Assembly: GCA_039908095.1 (NCBI GenBank) | Contig: JAMOBJ010000002.1 | Span: forward strand, 149,331 to 213,330 | Reading direction: 5' to 3' | DNA length: 64,000 nt | Source: Nitrospirae bacterium YQR-1 | Lineage (GTDB): Bacteria > Nitrospirota > Thermodesulfovibrionia > Thermodesulfovibrionales > Magnetobacteriaceae | In this document: one piece after another, positions 1-9,685 of the stretch | Numbering within the stretch: position 1 is the stretch's first letter | How the letters are laid out: each line of letters begins with the position of its first letter | Position numbers and translations under genes: made by a program | The notes under the pieces: model-generated | Databases searched by the model: none | What the model saw: only the letters and a program-made list of their open reading frames with translations | Told to the model about the DNA's origin: nothing

Positions 1-235
1 ACTTTAACCCAACCAGCACAAGCGCTCCTGAATTTTCAATGTTAGAGGCATCCCTTAACCAAAAAGCCTCATTAGTACTCTTTGGGGCATATTCTTTCAT
101 GGCATCGGCAATTTTCTGCATATCGCCGCTATCGGTAATTACCACTATTTCCATAAAATCCTTACCCCCCGCCTTGGGCGCAGTTCTTGCAGATACAGCC
201 ATCAAGCCTGCCACTAATTCCGACATATCTTTCAT
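1..235 (-). CDS. DUF2148 (ferredoxin-like) protein, N-terminal part
   Basis: This is a partial gene running off the left edge of the window; 78 residues are visible. The start is ATG at 235, preceded by an AAGGAGAG ribosome binding site. The visible protein opens with MKDMSELVAGLMAVSARTAP and continues with a GGKDFMEIVVIT stretch. That matches my recollection of the DUF2148 family, small cytosolic proteins with a cysteine-rich ferredoxin-like part further on. The cysteine region lies outside the window, so cluster binding cannot be judged. It reads in the same direction as chrB and dsrABD, and its start lies 24 bases from the end of chrB, so the two may be co-transcribed. The family role is unknown. 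Confidence 0.7.
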   Translation of the reverse strand, partial: MKDMSELVAGLMAVSARTAPKAGGKDFMEIVVITDSGDMQKIADAMKEYAPKSTNEAFWLRDASNIENSGALVLVGLK

Positions 236-258
236 AATGCGTACTCTCCTTAGTTTAA

Positions 259-1245
259 TTATTTTTTGGACTCATATAAGAAATCAAAAATTTCTATTGC
301 TTTATTGACCGCTTCCATATCACTTTTAACACGCCTAAGCATACCACTTAGTATTTGTTCAACTCCTGCACTGCCGGCACTTCTGTACTTGCCGTCTTTC
401 ATATCAATCTCATGAACAGCCTCGGCAATATGCTTCAGAGCACTGTCTTTTATTCCAAATGATTTAATCAACACCTCAAAAGTGCAATCATCCCCTATAT
501 GAGTAAACTCCCCGCCAACCACATCAAAATAAACCGTATCGACAGGGGCTGGAAACTCCATCTCCCCCTCACTTTGAAAAGCTATCACTGCATTGTCATC
601 TATAAATCTCTTAATCAGCCAGATGGATGATAACCTGTCAACATATGGTTTTTTTCTTGTTACCCAACACTTTCCACTGTACCGCTCCATGCTCCGCAAT
701 ACTATTTTTTTCTCTTTTTCCGTTGATAAGGGGTTTAAATGAAAAATGACTGCATCTTTAAGTTCGCTTAATCTGTTTTTGATTGCTTTTTTTCCAGAGT
801 GGAAGAAAAAATCAATCTTTTTTATCTCCTCATAATCATTAATCAGTTTATTGAGGCGTTCAAGGATTTTTCTAAAACTATTAACGCCGGCTGTGCTTGA
901 CGACATTTTTGCGTTAACAAAGCTTCTGTCTGTTTCATCCAGGTGTTTTTCAACTCTCTCATAATCGCTATCTCTTACGGCATTAAACATTGCAATAATA
1001 TCGTCATCTTTAATACTCTCAAACTTATCAACAGCAACAAAACCGCCGTCACCACCGGTTGAGCACACATCATTTAACAGCCATTGAAAGAGCTCATAGT
1101 GAGCTTCACTGTAAGGCAGCACATAAACAGAATTTTTGAATTGAATAGCGCCGGCCTTGGCAAGACGTCTCCATATCTTAACTCTGTTGTTAACAGGCGA
1201 TGCCGGCACTGTATAAAAAAACAAAAGCCATCTTTTTTGTAACAT
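259..1245 (-). CDS. chrB: ChrB-like chromate resistance protein
   Basis: The 328-residue protein has the two-part build of ChrB. The N-terminal region (about residues 1-100) starts MLQKRWLLFFYTVPASPVNN and contains the RVKIWRRLAKAGA stretch typical of the ChrB N-terminal domain. The C-terminal half (about 190-325) carries the Chrome_Resist pattern WVTRKKPYVDRLSSIWLIKRF followed by FDVVGGEFTHIGDDCTFEVL. In other bacteria ChrB acts as a chromate-responsive regulator or accessory factor, normally beside the transporter gene chrA. No chrA is visible here. The start is ATG at 1245 with no obvious ribosome binding site. Function in a sulfite reducer, perhaps oxyanion sensing, is inference. Confidence 0.75.
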   Translation of the reverse strand: MLQKRWLLFFYTVPASPVNNRVKIWRRLAKAGAIQFKNSVYVLPYSEAHYELFQWLLNDVCSTGGDGGFVAVDKFESIKDDDIIAMFNAVRDSDYERVEKHLDETDRSFVNAKMSSSTAGVNSFRKILERLNKLINDYEEIKKIDFFFHSGKKAIKNRLSELKDAVIFHLNPLSTEKEKKIVLRSMERYSGKCWVTRKKPYVDRLSSIWLIKRFIDDNAVIAFQSEGEMEFPAPVDTVYFDVVGGEFTHIGDDCTFEVLIKSFGIKDSALKHIAEAVHEIDMKDGKYRSAGSAGVEQILSGMLRRVKSDMEAVNKAIEIFDFLYESKK

Positions 1246-1291
1246 GTGTTAATGATATAACATATGTTTCATTTTGTCAAGAAGAAAATTT

Positions 1292-1321
1292 TATACTAAT
1301 ACTAAGTAGCATTCACAGACG
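1292..1321. repeat. Fragment of family-1 (MITE-like) repeat end
   Basis: The stretch contains ATACTAAGTAGCATTCA, a diverged copy of the family-1 terminus, and lies about 40 bases before a better copy at 1340. It looks like an older insertion next to a newer one. Confidence 0.45.
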
Positions 1322-1339
1322 TAATACTAAAATTATTTA

Positions 1340-1753
1340 ATACCAAGTAGCATTCATTCGATTAACTTTGTTGGCTAGTCAAAAGCTCCTTGACGTCTCC
1401 CTTAAAGGGGATTCCCCTGGTCGCTATCGCTCATAGCAATGACGAATAAAAAAACAAGTAAAAACAGCTACATGCCGTCATTGCGAACCCCAGCAGGGGG
1501 TGTGGCAATCTCTTCTTTAATAAATTCAATAAAAACATACTTTTGCTTTTTGCTATAGATGGTGCCCTGCAGCATTGGTACATAATAAAAGAACGTCTAA
1601 TGGAAAACACAAGGAAGAGGAAAGTACAAAACGACATGTAAAACTCTATATAGCCTATATTGTTATTTGAGCGCTTATGCCCGTAAGGGGAGAGTACGCC
1701 CCTGAGCTTTTGACAAAGCCAACAAAGTTAGACGATTGATTGCAACTTGGTAT
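1340..1753. repeat. Composite family-1 repeat, about 414 bp, inverted ends
   Basis: The left end is ATACCAAGTAGCATTCATTC and the right end is the inverted TTGCAACTTGGTAT. Both ends also carry the inner motif AACTTTGTTGGC, or its complement GCCAACAAAGTT, next to an AGCTCC/GAGCTT block. Left and right are therefore two inverted copies of the same half of the 140-bp element seen at 13540 and 23029. The central approximately 280 bases are not shared with those copies and contain a separate REP-like hairpin. No convincing coding region is visible. The composite fills the gap between dsrD and chrB. Confidence 0.7.
1476..1513. repeat. REP-like hairpin inside the composite repeat
   Basis: The sequence GTCATTGCGAACCCC, then AGCAGGGGGTGTGGCAATCTC, has CCCC/GGGG arms. 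It resembles the widespread GTCATTGCGA...GCAATCTC intergenic repeat found in many bacterial genomes. The bases just upstream (ATAGCAATGACG) look like a second, inverted piece of the same motif. Confidence 0.5.
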
Positions 1754-1834
1754 TATAGGCGGGATAAACAAGCCACAAGAGGGCAGAGAAAACTATTAGA
1801 AAATTCTCTCCACCCCTGTGAAAGGAGGCGATAT

Positions 1835-2053
1835 CTATTCTTTGGGGGGAATCTCTATAAAACTTCCGCCGAAATATGTAAAAATAAGCGTTCCTGCGTC
1901 AACCAGCTCCCGCAATGCGGCTTTAACCTCGTCTTTTTCAATACCGTGGTCTGCTGAGACCTTTTTAAGTATGTCGGTCTGTTTCAGCTTTTTTTTACCA
2001 GTTGAATCCTCAACTAGTTTATAAACAATCTTTTTTACTTCCTCTTTATCCAT
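1835..2053 (-). CDS. dsrD: Dissimilatory sulfite reductase-associated protein DsrD
   Basis: This 72-residue protein lies 79 bases downstream of dsrB on the same strand. It opens MDKEEVKKIVYKLVEDSTGK and continues with a winged-helix-like pattern (ILKKVSADHGIEKDEVKAAL) ending in an aromatic turn, TYFGGSF. That fits DsrD, a small cytosolic protein that stimulates DsrAB activity in sulfate and sulfite reducers. ATG at 2053 is chosen because GAGGTG lies six bases upstream; an in-frame TTG at 2065 is an alternative. dsrD is usually a marker of reductive rather than oxidative sulfur metabolism. Identification rests on position and overall pattern more than on a signature motif. Confidence 0.8.
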   Translation of the reverse strand: MDKEEVKKIVYKLVEDSTGKKKLKQTDILKKVSADHGIEKDEVKAALRELVDAGTLIFTYFGGSFIEIPPKE

Positions 2054-2132
2054 AAAACACCTCAAAAATTATTTTTTTATATGAGACGGAAGGAAACTAT
2101 AATTTCCCTCCGTCTCTGTGATTATCTGAAGT

Positions 2133-3209
2133 TTACGTCCACTTAAACGATGCTGATGTTCTGAATGTCTCACGTGCAAATGTGAAGTCGTCAATGTGCT
2201 GGATTTTGAATTCCAAACCGGTCTCTTTAAAGAAACTTTCCCAACCGATTCTATCAACCCATTCACCAACTCTCTCGTGCTTCTTTGCGCCTTTAATGTA
2301 GGCATTCAAAATGGTCTTAACGGCGTCAACAACCTTTGGCCACCTCGGGGGCTCATTAGGAATCCAGGGCACCGCAAGCTTTGAAAACTTAGGCGGAGTT
2401 CTTAAGTTTGATACCTTACCGCCGACAACTATTGCCACACCGTCATTTTCCGCATCCGATATAGGCATTGCAGGACATACGGAGTAACAGTTACCACAGT
2501 ACATGCATTTTTCAAGTTTTATCTTCACGCTCTTCTTAGCGGGGTCAGGGCTGATAGCGCTTGTCGGGCATGAACCGATTGTTGAGGGAACCTCACATGC
2601 GTTTTTAACGTTGTCATGGTCAATTCTCGGTGGGGTCTTGTGTACTCCCACAATAGCTATGTCTGAACAGTGAACCGCCCCGCACATATTAACACAGCAC
2701 GCCACGGCAAGCCTCACTCTGTTTTGCAGCTCTTTTGTTGTGAAATACTCGTGCAGCTCATCCATCAGAGCCTTTACAAGGCCGGATGCGTCAGTTGCCG
2801 CTGAATGGCAGTGTACCCATCCCTGTGTATGAACTACGTTGCTGATTCTTGCACCGATGCCGCCTATCATGTAGCCTTTTGATGTCAGGTCAGCCATAAG
2901 GGTCTTGGCTGCTTCTTCTGTGGTGGCAAAGAATTCAACATTGTTTCTTGATGTAAAACGAAGGAAGCCGTCTGAGTGCTTCTTGGCTATTGCACAGTAC
3001 TCTCTTATCGTGTCTGTGGATAAAAGCCTGGGCGATGCTATTCTTACGGTATAAATTTTCTCGCCGCTTTCCGAGACGTGTACCATAAGACCCGCACCTA
3101 ACTCCTCATGGTATTTCCACTTGCCATAGTTTTTCTTTATCACAGGGTGCAAAAATTTTTCATAATGTGGTGGGCCTATATCTGTCTGTCTTTCCGGTGT
3201 TGCTGACAT
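2133..3209 (-). CDS. dsrB: Dissimilatory sulfite reductase beta subunit
   Basis: DsrB pairs with DsrA in the cytoplasmic alpha2beta2 enzyme that reduces sulfite to the DsrC-bound trisulfide, using siroheme and [4Fe-4S] clusters. The 358-residue product is of normal length. Visible features are the siroheme/cluster motif [13 protein letters not shown] around residue 170, a second cysteine motif [10 protein letters not shown], and a ferredoxin-type insert [12 protein letters not shown] around residue 240. The C-terminal [20 protein letters not shown] block is typical. The start is ATG at 3209 with AGGAGG just upstream. It follows dsrA after 61 bases and precedes dsrD, the classical dsrABD order. 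Confidence 0.97.
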   Translation of the reverse strand: MSATPERQTDIGPPHYEKFLHPVIKKNYGKWKYHEELGAGLMVHVSESGEKIYTVRIASPRLLSTDTIREYCAIAKKHSDGFLRFTSRNNVEFFATTEEAAKTLMADLTSKGYMIGGIGARISNVVHTQGWVHCHSAATDASGLVKALMDELHEYFTTKELQNRVRLAVACCVNMCGAVHCSDIAIVGVHKTPPRIDHDNVKNACEVPSTIGSCPTSAISPDPAKKSVKIKLEKCMYCGNCYSVCPAMPISDAENDGVAIVVGGKVSNLRTPPKFSKLAVPWIPNEPPRWPKVVDAVKTILNAYIKGAKKHERVGEWVDRIGWESFFKETGLEFKIQHIDDFTFARETFRTSASFKWT

Positions 3210-3270
3210 ATAATTCCTCCTAAATTTATAATTTAAATTGTATTTATAATTTAAATACTAACAGCATTTA

Positions 3271-4473
3271 TTACTTTACTATGTCTTCCTCCGACCAGAA
3301 GAAGAACGGGTCACGCCTTGGCTCTTTAATCATTGCAGGATGAGGATCAAGGCCGACTTCTTTCAAGAATTTCGGGAACGATACTCTTTCGATAAGCTCA
3401 CCGATTCTCTCACGGTTCTTACCGTTTTCATCCCACCATTCCCAGATTTTGTCTATAAGATCATAAAACTCCTCATACGGCGGTTCCATCTTAATAAACG
3501 GCACTATTACCCATGAAAGGAGCGCTCCAGTTACGATAGGGGCTTTGCTTCCCAACAGAAGGGTTGCTCCCTGCTCGGTTCCGGGTCTCAGAGCTTTAGT
3601 CATTCTCGCTATACAGTGCATACACCTGTTGCAATTTGCATTATCTATTTTTAATTCTTTGCCGTCCCAGGACATACACTCGGTCGGACACATATCAATG
3701 ACCTCGGACTGAATGTTCATCTTCTTGGAATACGCCTGTACTTCCGCCTGATCTATCCGGATATCGCCCTTCCATGTACCGATTACCGACATGTCGGCAC
3801 GCGCTACCGACGCTATACAGTCAACAGGGCAACCAGCCACTTTGAATTTAAACTTATACGGGAATGCAGGCCTGTGCATTTCATCCTGATAGTGATGAGT
3901 AATATCGTTGGTTATCGCCATTGTGTCAATGTTTGCCCATTCACAACGTGATTTGCCCAAACAACAACTTGGTGTTCTCATTGCCGAGCCGGAACCGCCT
4001 AAATCCCATCCTCTTGATGAAACCTCAGCAAAAAACGGCTCAAGATGCTCCGTGCGGGTTCCAAGCATAACCATATCGCCGGTTGACCCGTGCATATTGG
4101 TCAAACCGCTTCCGTGCTTATCCCAAAGATCACATATCTCCGCTAACGCATCAGCCTGATAGTAAAACCCTGACGGGCTGTTTATTCTGACTGTATGGAA
4201 GTGCGCAACCCCGGGAAACTTCTGAGGAATATCTGAATACCTTCCAATAACGCCTCCGCCGTATCCTCTTACTCCAACTATTCCACCGTGCTTCCAGTGG
4301 GTTACTTTTTCTTTAAAACACAACTCGGTATGCCCCAACAGGTCTGATGCCATACTTGCTAAATCCTCAGGCATTCCCGATCGGGCTGCTGCTTTTTCAA
4401 TTTCCACTACAAAACTCGGAAAAGCTCCTTTTTTAAGCTCATCCAGTAGCGGTGTTTCGTACTTCTTACCCAT
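3271..4473 (-). CDS. dsrA: Dissimilatory sulfite reductase alpha subunit
   Basis: This is the first gene of the dsrABD operon. The 400-residue protein contains the siroheme-cluster ligand motifs CCLGKSRCEW (about residue 170) and GCPVDC (about 212). It also has the ferredoxin-domain cysteines CPTEC and CNRCMHC (about 265-290), and the substrate-site stretch LTNMHGSTGDMVMLG. The start is ATG at 4473 with AGGAGGTAGTT in front. With DsrB it carries out six-electron sulfite reduction. Together with dsrD the set points to the reductive direction; the membrane DsrMKJOP complex, dsrC and the sulfate-activation genes are not in this window. Confidence 0.97.
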   Translation of the reverse strand: MGKKYETPLLDELKKGAFPSFVVEIEKAAARSGMPEDLASMASDLLGHTELCFKEKVTHWKHGGIVGVRGYGGGVIGRYSDIPQKFPGVAHFHTVRINSPSGFYYQADALAEICDLWDKHGSGLTNMHGSTGDMVMLGTRTEHLEPFFAEVSSRGWDLGGSGSAMRTPSCCLGKSRCEWANIDTMAITNDITHHYQDEMHRPAFPYKFKFKVAGCPVDCIASVARADMSVIGTWKGDIRIDQAEVQAYSKKMNIQSEVIDMCPTECMSWDGKELKIDNANCNRCMHCIARMTKALRPGTEQGATLLLGSKAPIVTGALLSWVIVPFIKMEPPYEEFYDLIDKIWEWWDENGKNRERIGELIERVSFPKFLKEVGLDPHPAMIKEPRRDPFFFWSEEDIVK

Positions 4474-4779
4474 AACTACCTCCTGCTTATGATATTATTA
4501 AAGTGAAAGAGATTCCTGTCTAAAACCCCTTTTCGTTAAAACCCCTTTTGTATAATCGCTACACTCTATTAAATATTCCAACAAATGGTCAAATAAAAAA
4601 AAATGATATGTTTATAAGTTTTATCTATAGTATTTGTTTTTTCAGGCATCCTGCCCATATAATCTTTTTTAAACATCTCTTTTTCAACCCAATCTTCCTC
4701 TCAATCGCCATAATTAAATATTTTCTGCTATTATACAACAATGCACAAAAAGTTTTCTTCTTGATATAAAAAATTTTTG
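4474..4779. other. Divergent intergenic region between dsrA and smc
   Basis: These 306 AT-rich bases separate the divergent dsrA and smc genes and must hold promoters for both. A possible minus-strand promoter for dsr has TTGACC (complement of 4587-4592) and TAATAG (complement of 4566-4571), but the 15-base spacing is short. A direct repeat AAAACCCCTTTT/AAAACCCCTTTT lies near 4527-4552. No small gene is supported here. Confidence 0.4.
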
Positions 4780-7700
4780 ATGAAAATACTCAGCTTAGAA
4801 TTAAATGGTTTTAAGTCTTTTTCGGATAAGACCACCTTTACAATGCACCCTGGAATAACCTGTATAGTAGGGCCAAACGGCTGCGGCAAGAGTAACGTGG
4901 TGGATGCCTTCAGATGGGTTCTGGGAGAGCAGAGTGCAAAGAATTTGAGAGGGGATAAAATGGAAGAGGTGATTTTTGCCGGCACCTCCGATGTTAAACC
5001 CAAGGGTATGTCAGAGGTAACACTTACTTTTACTGTTGAGGCGGATAACCCGGGAGACAATGGCGGCGGCAACGGTGCCAACCCCGCAACAGAGATCACC
5101 AGACGCTTATTCCGCAGCGGCGAGAGCGAATACCTGATAAACAAAAAAAGAAACCGCCTCAGGGATGTAAGAGAAATATTTCTTGATACCGGCCTTGAGG
5201 TTAAAAGCTATTCGATTTTAGAGCAGGGCAGAATCAGTGAAATTTTAAATACAAAACCACTTGAGCGGCGTTTTCTCATAGAAGAGGTTGCCGGAGTTAT
5301 GAAGTACAAGGCAAGAAAGACAGAGGCGCTTTCTAAGCTTGAACGCGCTCAGATTAATCTTGACCGCATAAGTGACATCATCTCGGAGGTTAAACGCTCC
5401 ATCGGCTCTCTTGAAAAACAGGCCAAGAAGGCTGAATTGTTTAAAGCTCTCACTGCACAGCATAACGCCATTGAGCTGAAAATTGCTAAACGGGATTTTG
5501 AAGCCTTTCACTGCGACTACCTGGCTCTCACAGAAGAGTCCGAACAGATTATCGTCAAAATAGGGACAATTACCGCCTCTCTTGGCACACTTGAGGAGGA
5601 GCGGCAGGCAAAATCTCAGGTTGTTTTTAACCACAGAAGTGCTCTTGAAGCCATGACGGAAGACCTTCAGAGGCTTGAGAAGGAAATCGCAGTGCTTGAG
5701 AAAGATATTGCATTAAAGACGGCGGCAATTAATAATTCTCAGCAGCACACAGAGAGACTCTTCGGCCAGCGGAGTGATTACTCCACAGAGCGCGACGACG
5801 CCATAGACTCTATTGAAAGGCTCACCGGTATTTATGAAAAACTGGAGACTGAGATTGCCTCCACAGAGGATGACATCGGGCGGGAAAATACCCTGATTTC
5901 ATCCCTTGAGAAAACACTTCTGGAAATAGAGGACGCCCTCCGGGATAAAAACAAAAAACTCTTTCAGATATCGGAAAGCATGGGAAATGCAAAGAATGAG
6001 GTGTCAACAATTCAGACACTTATTGCATCGTTGATAAGGAAAAAGGAATCTTCCACGGAGTTTGTAAACCGGGCGGTTGATGACATACAACGTCATGACG
6101 GGCAGCTTCAGTCAATGGAGAGCGATTTAGAACAACGGCAGCGTGCATTTAAGGAGCAAACAGAGCGACTGACGGAGCTTAAGGGGCAAATTGAGGATGT
6201 GGAGCAGTCGGTTGAATCCCTCAGGGAGGAAATATCAGATGTGAGAGAAACTATGGCGGCTGCAACTTCAAGGCTTAAGTCTCTTGAGGAGCTCACTACA
6301 GGGGACTCAAACACCACAGAGTTTAGCAAAGTCTGTAACCCATTGGCGGTTATTTCGGAGGTACTGACAGTGCAGGCAAAGTATGAAAGTGCCATAGAGG
6401 GCGCATTAGCTGAAAAACTTAAGGGTTATGTTATGGGCTCAACCGAGTCGCTGCTCTCAGCAGTTGGCTTTGTAAACAGCAGCAGCCTGGAAAAAACAGC
6501 TCTTTTTGCCGTTGATTTACTACGCAGCCCCGACGGCGGCAATAACACGGTGCCCGTACTTTTTTCCGGCAAAGCCGTCAGTCCGTTAAGTGTTGTGAGT
6601 GCCCCTGCAGAGTATTTACCACTGATAGGGGCGGTTTTGAGGGACTTTGCAATAGTGGAGAGTTTTAATGAGGCTTTTGAATTGTTTCGTGATGAAAACA
6701 CAGACGGCAGTGGCGGCGGTACTTATTTTGTGACACTTGACGGGGATGTGTTAGAGCCCTCCGGCGCTGTGCTTTGCGGCAAGAGGGGGATGGTGCTGAA
6801 GCATTTAAGAAATATCAGGGAGCTGCGGACGGAGGTTGCCTCATTGCGGGAGACTATGATGACTCAGGACTCACGGTATAAAGAAGCTCTTCAGCGGCGG
6901 GATGCTCTCAGGGATGAGATTTCAAAGACAGAGCGGATTATGGTGGCTTTAGACAAAGAGACAGCCGCCATTAGGAACAACATAAGAAAGCTGGGGGAAG
7001 AGAGGGAGAGATTTAAGCAGAGGTTGAACCTCATGCAAATAGAATCCGGCGAGACTGATAAAGAAATAGCCTCACTGCGGGAAAAGAAAACTGAAAAGGA
7101 GTCACACCTTGAGGTTATCTCCAAGACCAAAGAAGATACGGAGGCTTATATTGGCTCATTGCGGGAATCCTCCACAGACAAGCGTGGGCAACTGGAAAAG
7201 CTAAGGGCGTCTCTGATGGAAAAAAAAATGTCTGTGACAAAGCGGAGGGAGCGGCTGAGGGCGGCTAAGAATGAGGAGCCGGTGTTAAACAGGAAGCTGG
7301 AAACCCTTGAAAGCAAGATACTCTCAATTGGTGAGGAGATTGAAACAATAAAGCGCAAGAGTGACAAAGCGGCGTTGGAAGTTGTTGCGGATGAGGGGGC
7401 ACTTGGTAAGCTCTTTGAGGCGGATAAGCAGTTACGGGAGACAATCCGGCAACAGAGGGAATTAATAACGGGCTGTTCGACCGAACTGAGGGAGTTTGAA
7501 AGAAAGGCCCAGGCACTGAGGCGCAGCAGTGATGAGTGGAAAGAGAATCTTAATACGCTTAATTTAAGGACCACTGAGACACGGTTTAAAATGGAAAACA
7601 TCAGACACACTGTCTTTACAAACTATGGCAGGGAGCTTTCCGAACTTGAGCCCGGGGAGCTTCCGGAGGGGCAGGAGGCGGCGCTTCCGGAGCTTAAACA

Positions 7701-8313
7701 ACAAATCCGTGAGATGGGACCGGTTAATCTTTCAAGCATAGAAGAGTATGAGGAGCTGAAAAAGCGTTATGACTTTCTGGCTGAGCAGCAGGCCGACCTT
7801 GTTACATCCATATCGGAGCTCAACGAGGTCATATCAAAAATAAATCAGACGACAAAGCAGCGGCTTTCCGAGGCATTTATGGAGTTAAACACGAAATTTA
7901 ATGAGACATTCAATACATTTTTCGGCGGGGGCTATGCCGAGCTGATTCTAACCGATCCGCTGAATATTCTGGAGTCCGGCATAGACATAGTGGTGCAGCC
8001 GCCGCATAAGAAACTGCAAAACATAAACCTTCTCTCAGGCGGGGAAAAGGCGCTTTCGGCCATATCTCTGGTGTTTGCCGGATTTGTCATTAAACCCACG
8101 CCGCTTTGTATCCTTGATGAGGCCGACGCCGCCCTGGATGAGGCCAACACAAGACGTTTTGCCGAAATGATTGTAAAAATGTCCGCCAACACCCAATTTA
8201 TCGTAATCACTCATAACAGAACCACCATGGAGGTTGCCGATTATATATACGGCATAACAGCCGAAACACCGGGCGTCTCTAAAGTCATCTCCATGGAATT
8301 AGCCCAAACATAA
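4780..8313 (+). CDS. smc: Chromosome segregation protein SMC
   Basis: A full-length condensin ATPase of 1177 residues that organises and segregates the chromosome as a homodimer. The N-terminal ABC half has Walker A GPNGCGKSN (about residue 32) and the Q-loop/VLGEQSAKNLRG region. Two long coiled-coil arms flank a hinge (about residues 510-640). The C-terminal half has signature LSGGEKAL (about 1085) and Walker B LCILDEADAALDE (about 1108), with the closing VITHNRTTMEVAD switch region. The start is ATG at 4780; an overlapping TTG at 4777 is less likely. No strong ribosome binding site is visible. No scpA or scpB is adjacent. Confidence 0.97.
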   Translation: MKILSLELNGFKSFSDKTTFTMHPGITCIVGPNGCGKSNVVDAFRWVLGEQSAKNLRGDKMEEVIFAGTSDVKPKGMSEVTLTFTVEADNPGDNGGGNGANPATEITRRLFRSGESEYLINKKRNRLRDVREIFLDTGLEVKSYSILEQGRISEILNTKPLERRFLIEEVAGVMKYKARKTEALSKLERAQINLDRISDIISEVKRSIGSLEKQAKKAELFKALTAQHNAIELKIAKRDFEAFHCDYLALTEESEQIIVKIGTITASLGTLEEERQAKSQVVFNHRSALEAMTEDLQRLEKEIAVLEKDIALKTAAINNSQQHTERLFGQRSDYSTERDDAIDSIERLTGIYEKLETEIASTEDDIGRENTLISSLEKTLLEIEDALRDKNKKLFQISESMGNAKNEVSTIQTLIASLIRKKESSTEFVNRAVDDIQRHDGQLQSMESDLEQRQRAFKEQTERLTELKGQIEDVEQSVESLREEISDVRETMAAATSRLKSLEELTTGDSNTTEFSKVCNPLAVISEVLTVQAKYESAIEGALAEKLKGYVMGSTESLLSAVGFVNSSSLEKTALFAVDLLRSPDGGNNTVPVLFSGKAVSPLSVVSAPAEYLPLIGAVLRDFAIVESFNEAFELFRDENTDGSGGGTYFVTLDGDVLEPSGAVLCGKRGMVLKHLRNIRELRTEVASLRETMMTQDSRYKEALQRRDALRDEISKTERIMVALDKETAAIRNNIRKLGEERERFKQRLNLMQIESGETDKEIASLREKKTEKESHLEVISKTKEDTEAYIGSLRESSTDKRGQLEKLRASLMEKKMSVTKRRERLRAAKNEEPVLNRKLETLESKILSIGEEIETIKRKSDKAALEVVADEGALGKLFEADKQLRETIRQQRELITGCSTELREFERKAQALRRSSDEWKENLNTLNLRTTETRFKMENIRHTVFTNYGRELSELEPGELPEGQEAALPELKQQIREMGPVNLSSIEEYEELKKRYDFLAEQQADLVTSISELNEVISKINQTTKQRLSEAFMELNTKFNETFNTFFGGGYAELILTDPLNILESGIDIVVQPPHKKLQNINLLSGGEKALSAISLVFAGFVIKPTPLCILDEADAALDEANTRRFAEMIVKMSANTQFIVITHNRTTMEVADYIYGITAETPGVSKVISMELAQT

Positions 8314-8398
8314 GGAAAAGGTTAATGTTTATGGGCACTGAGTTGCAACAACAAAGGATTCCGTGGTATAACACAACATATCACACACAGGAGGCGGG

Positions 8399-9682
8399 AT
8401 GTATAGTATGAAAAGAGCTGAAAATCTCAAAGAACTATTAAGAGCGGCAAAACCTTTCCCTCTTGAGGGTGAAACATATGCACTCTTTTATACAGATACG
8501 GATAAAGTGCGCGGGCAGAATTCAGCCCTGAACCTTTGCAATTACCTGCGGGCAAATTATGACGACCCACAGAAGATTTTATTTATGGGACACCGTGGTT
8601 GCGGCAAATCCACAGAGCTTTGGCGGGTGTCAAAGGAATTGGAGAGCGACTTTGAAATAATCAGTTTTTCCATAAAAGACGAAACAGACACTACAGACCT
8701 TAATTATACGGACGTGCTTTTTGCTATTCTTACAAAACTTGTGGATGCTGTGCCGGAGGGATTAAGAGAAAACCAGTCAATTCTCGATAATCTTATATCC
8801 TACTGGATGGACACAAGGCTCTCAGAAATTATAGATGTCGAAAAAACAGAGGCGGAGGCCGGAGCGGAAGCTAAAATCGGTATTCTTAATGCTATAAAGT
8901 TAAGAGTAAAGGGTGTGCTAAAAACCGGAAAGGAATCGAAATTAACCGTAAGAAAATTTATTGAACCCCGGCTGAGAAAAATGATTGATAGCGCTAACGA
9001 CCTCATAAGAATATTAAAAGAAAAACTCCGAAAAGACAATAAAGAACCGCTTATAATAATTGAGGACCTCGATAAACTTGATATTCCGGTTGCCACCGAC
9101 TTGTTTCTGAATCATAAGGAAATTCTGACGGCGTTGGACATTCATCTTATTTACACGTTTCCAATATTTCTGCATTACTCCGAAAAGTTTGACGCAATCA
9201 GAGACGCCTTCAGCTACCCTGAGATATTGAGTATGATTAAGGTGAAAGATAAAAACGGGCAGCCAAATGAAAACGGCGTAGAAATAATAAAAGCACTGAC
9301 AGGCAAAAGAGCTGACATGTCTTTGTTTGACCCAGACGTTATAGAATTCATAATTGAACACTCCGGAGGGGCTTTACGCCACCTGTTCGATATGGTTATC
9401 AGGGCGGCTTTGATATCGCTTGGCCGCGGCCTTAGTACGATTAGTCTTGATTCCGCAAAATCGGCATATAATGAACTTAAGAGCACTTTAGAAAGAAGCA
9501 TAGCCGATGAACACACAGATTACCTGCTGGCACTTTATAAAAGCCGTGACAAAAAACCTCTTCGGGATAAATACCTGCTTGAGCTCCTCAATGCTGCTGC
9601 GGTTATCGAATATAACGGCGACAGGTGGTGTGACCTGCACCCTGCCGTTGTTGATATACTCAGGGACAAGAGGCTTATATAG
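8399..9682 (+). CDS. P-loop (AAA/KAP-like) ATPase paired with a TPR protein
   Basis: The 427-residue protein has Walker A GHRGCGKST at about residues 64-72 and Walker B PLIIIEDLDKLD near residue 217. A probable sensor segment follows (HLIYTFPIFLHYS), then a C-terminal winged-helix-like end, WCDLHPAVVDILRDK. No effector domain (nuclease, TIR, membrane segment) is visible. An ATPase of this build next to a TPR protein recalls STAND-like or KAP-like signalling NTPases in biological conflict systems, but that is inference. The start is ATG at 8399 after AGGAGG, with a second in-frame ATG at 8408. It stops three bases before the next gene, so the two are almost certainly co-translated. Confidence 0.65.
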   Translation: MYSMKRAENLKELLRAAKPFPLEGETYALFYTDTDKVRGQNSALNLCNYLRANYDDPQKILFMGHRGCGKSTELWRVSKELESDFEIISFSIKDETDTTDLNYTDVLFAILTKLVDAVPEGLRENQSILDNLISYWMDTRLSEIIDVEKTEAEAGAEAKIGILNAIKLRVKGVLKTGKESKLTVRKFIEPRLRKMIDSANDLIRILKEKLRKDNKEPLIIIEDLDKLDIPVATDLFLNHKEILTALDIHLIYTFPIFLHYSEKFDAIRDAFSYPEILSMIKVKDKNGQPNENGVEIIKALTGKRADMSLFDPDVIEFIIEHSGGALRHLFDMVIRAALISLGRGLSTISLDSAKSAYNELKSTLERSIADEHTDYLLALYKSRDKKPLRDKYLLELLNAAAVIEYNGDRWCDLHPAVVDILRDKRLI

Positions 9683-9685
9683 TCT

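Noticed and set aside
1431..1637. A 68-codon minus-strand frame inside the composite repeat
   Set aside because: It lies across repeat and REP-like sequence, has no ribosome binding site and reads as low-complexity hydrophobic residues.
1736..2024. Plus-strand frames over the dsrD region
   Set aside because: They are antisense to dsrD, which has a proper start and fits the dsr operon.
4548..4769. 73-codon plus-strand frame between dsrA and smc
   Set aside because: AT-rich, phenylalanine- and isoleucine-rich sequence with no ribosome binding site, in a promoter region.
7146..7610. Long antisense frame within smc
   Set aside because: It is serine- and leucine-rich, as expected for the complement of a coiled-coil gene; smc is intact and clear.
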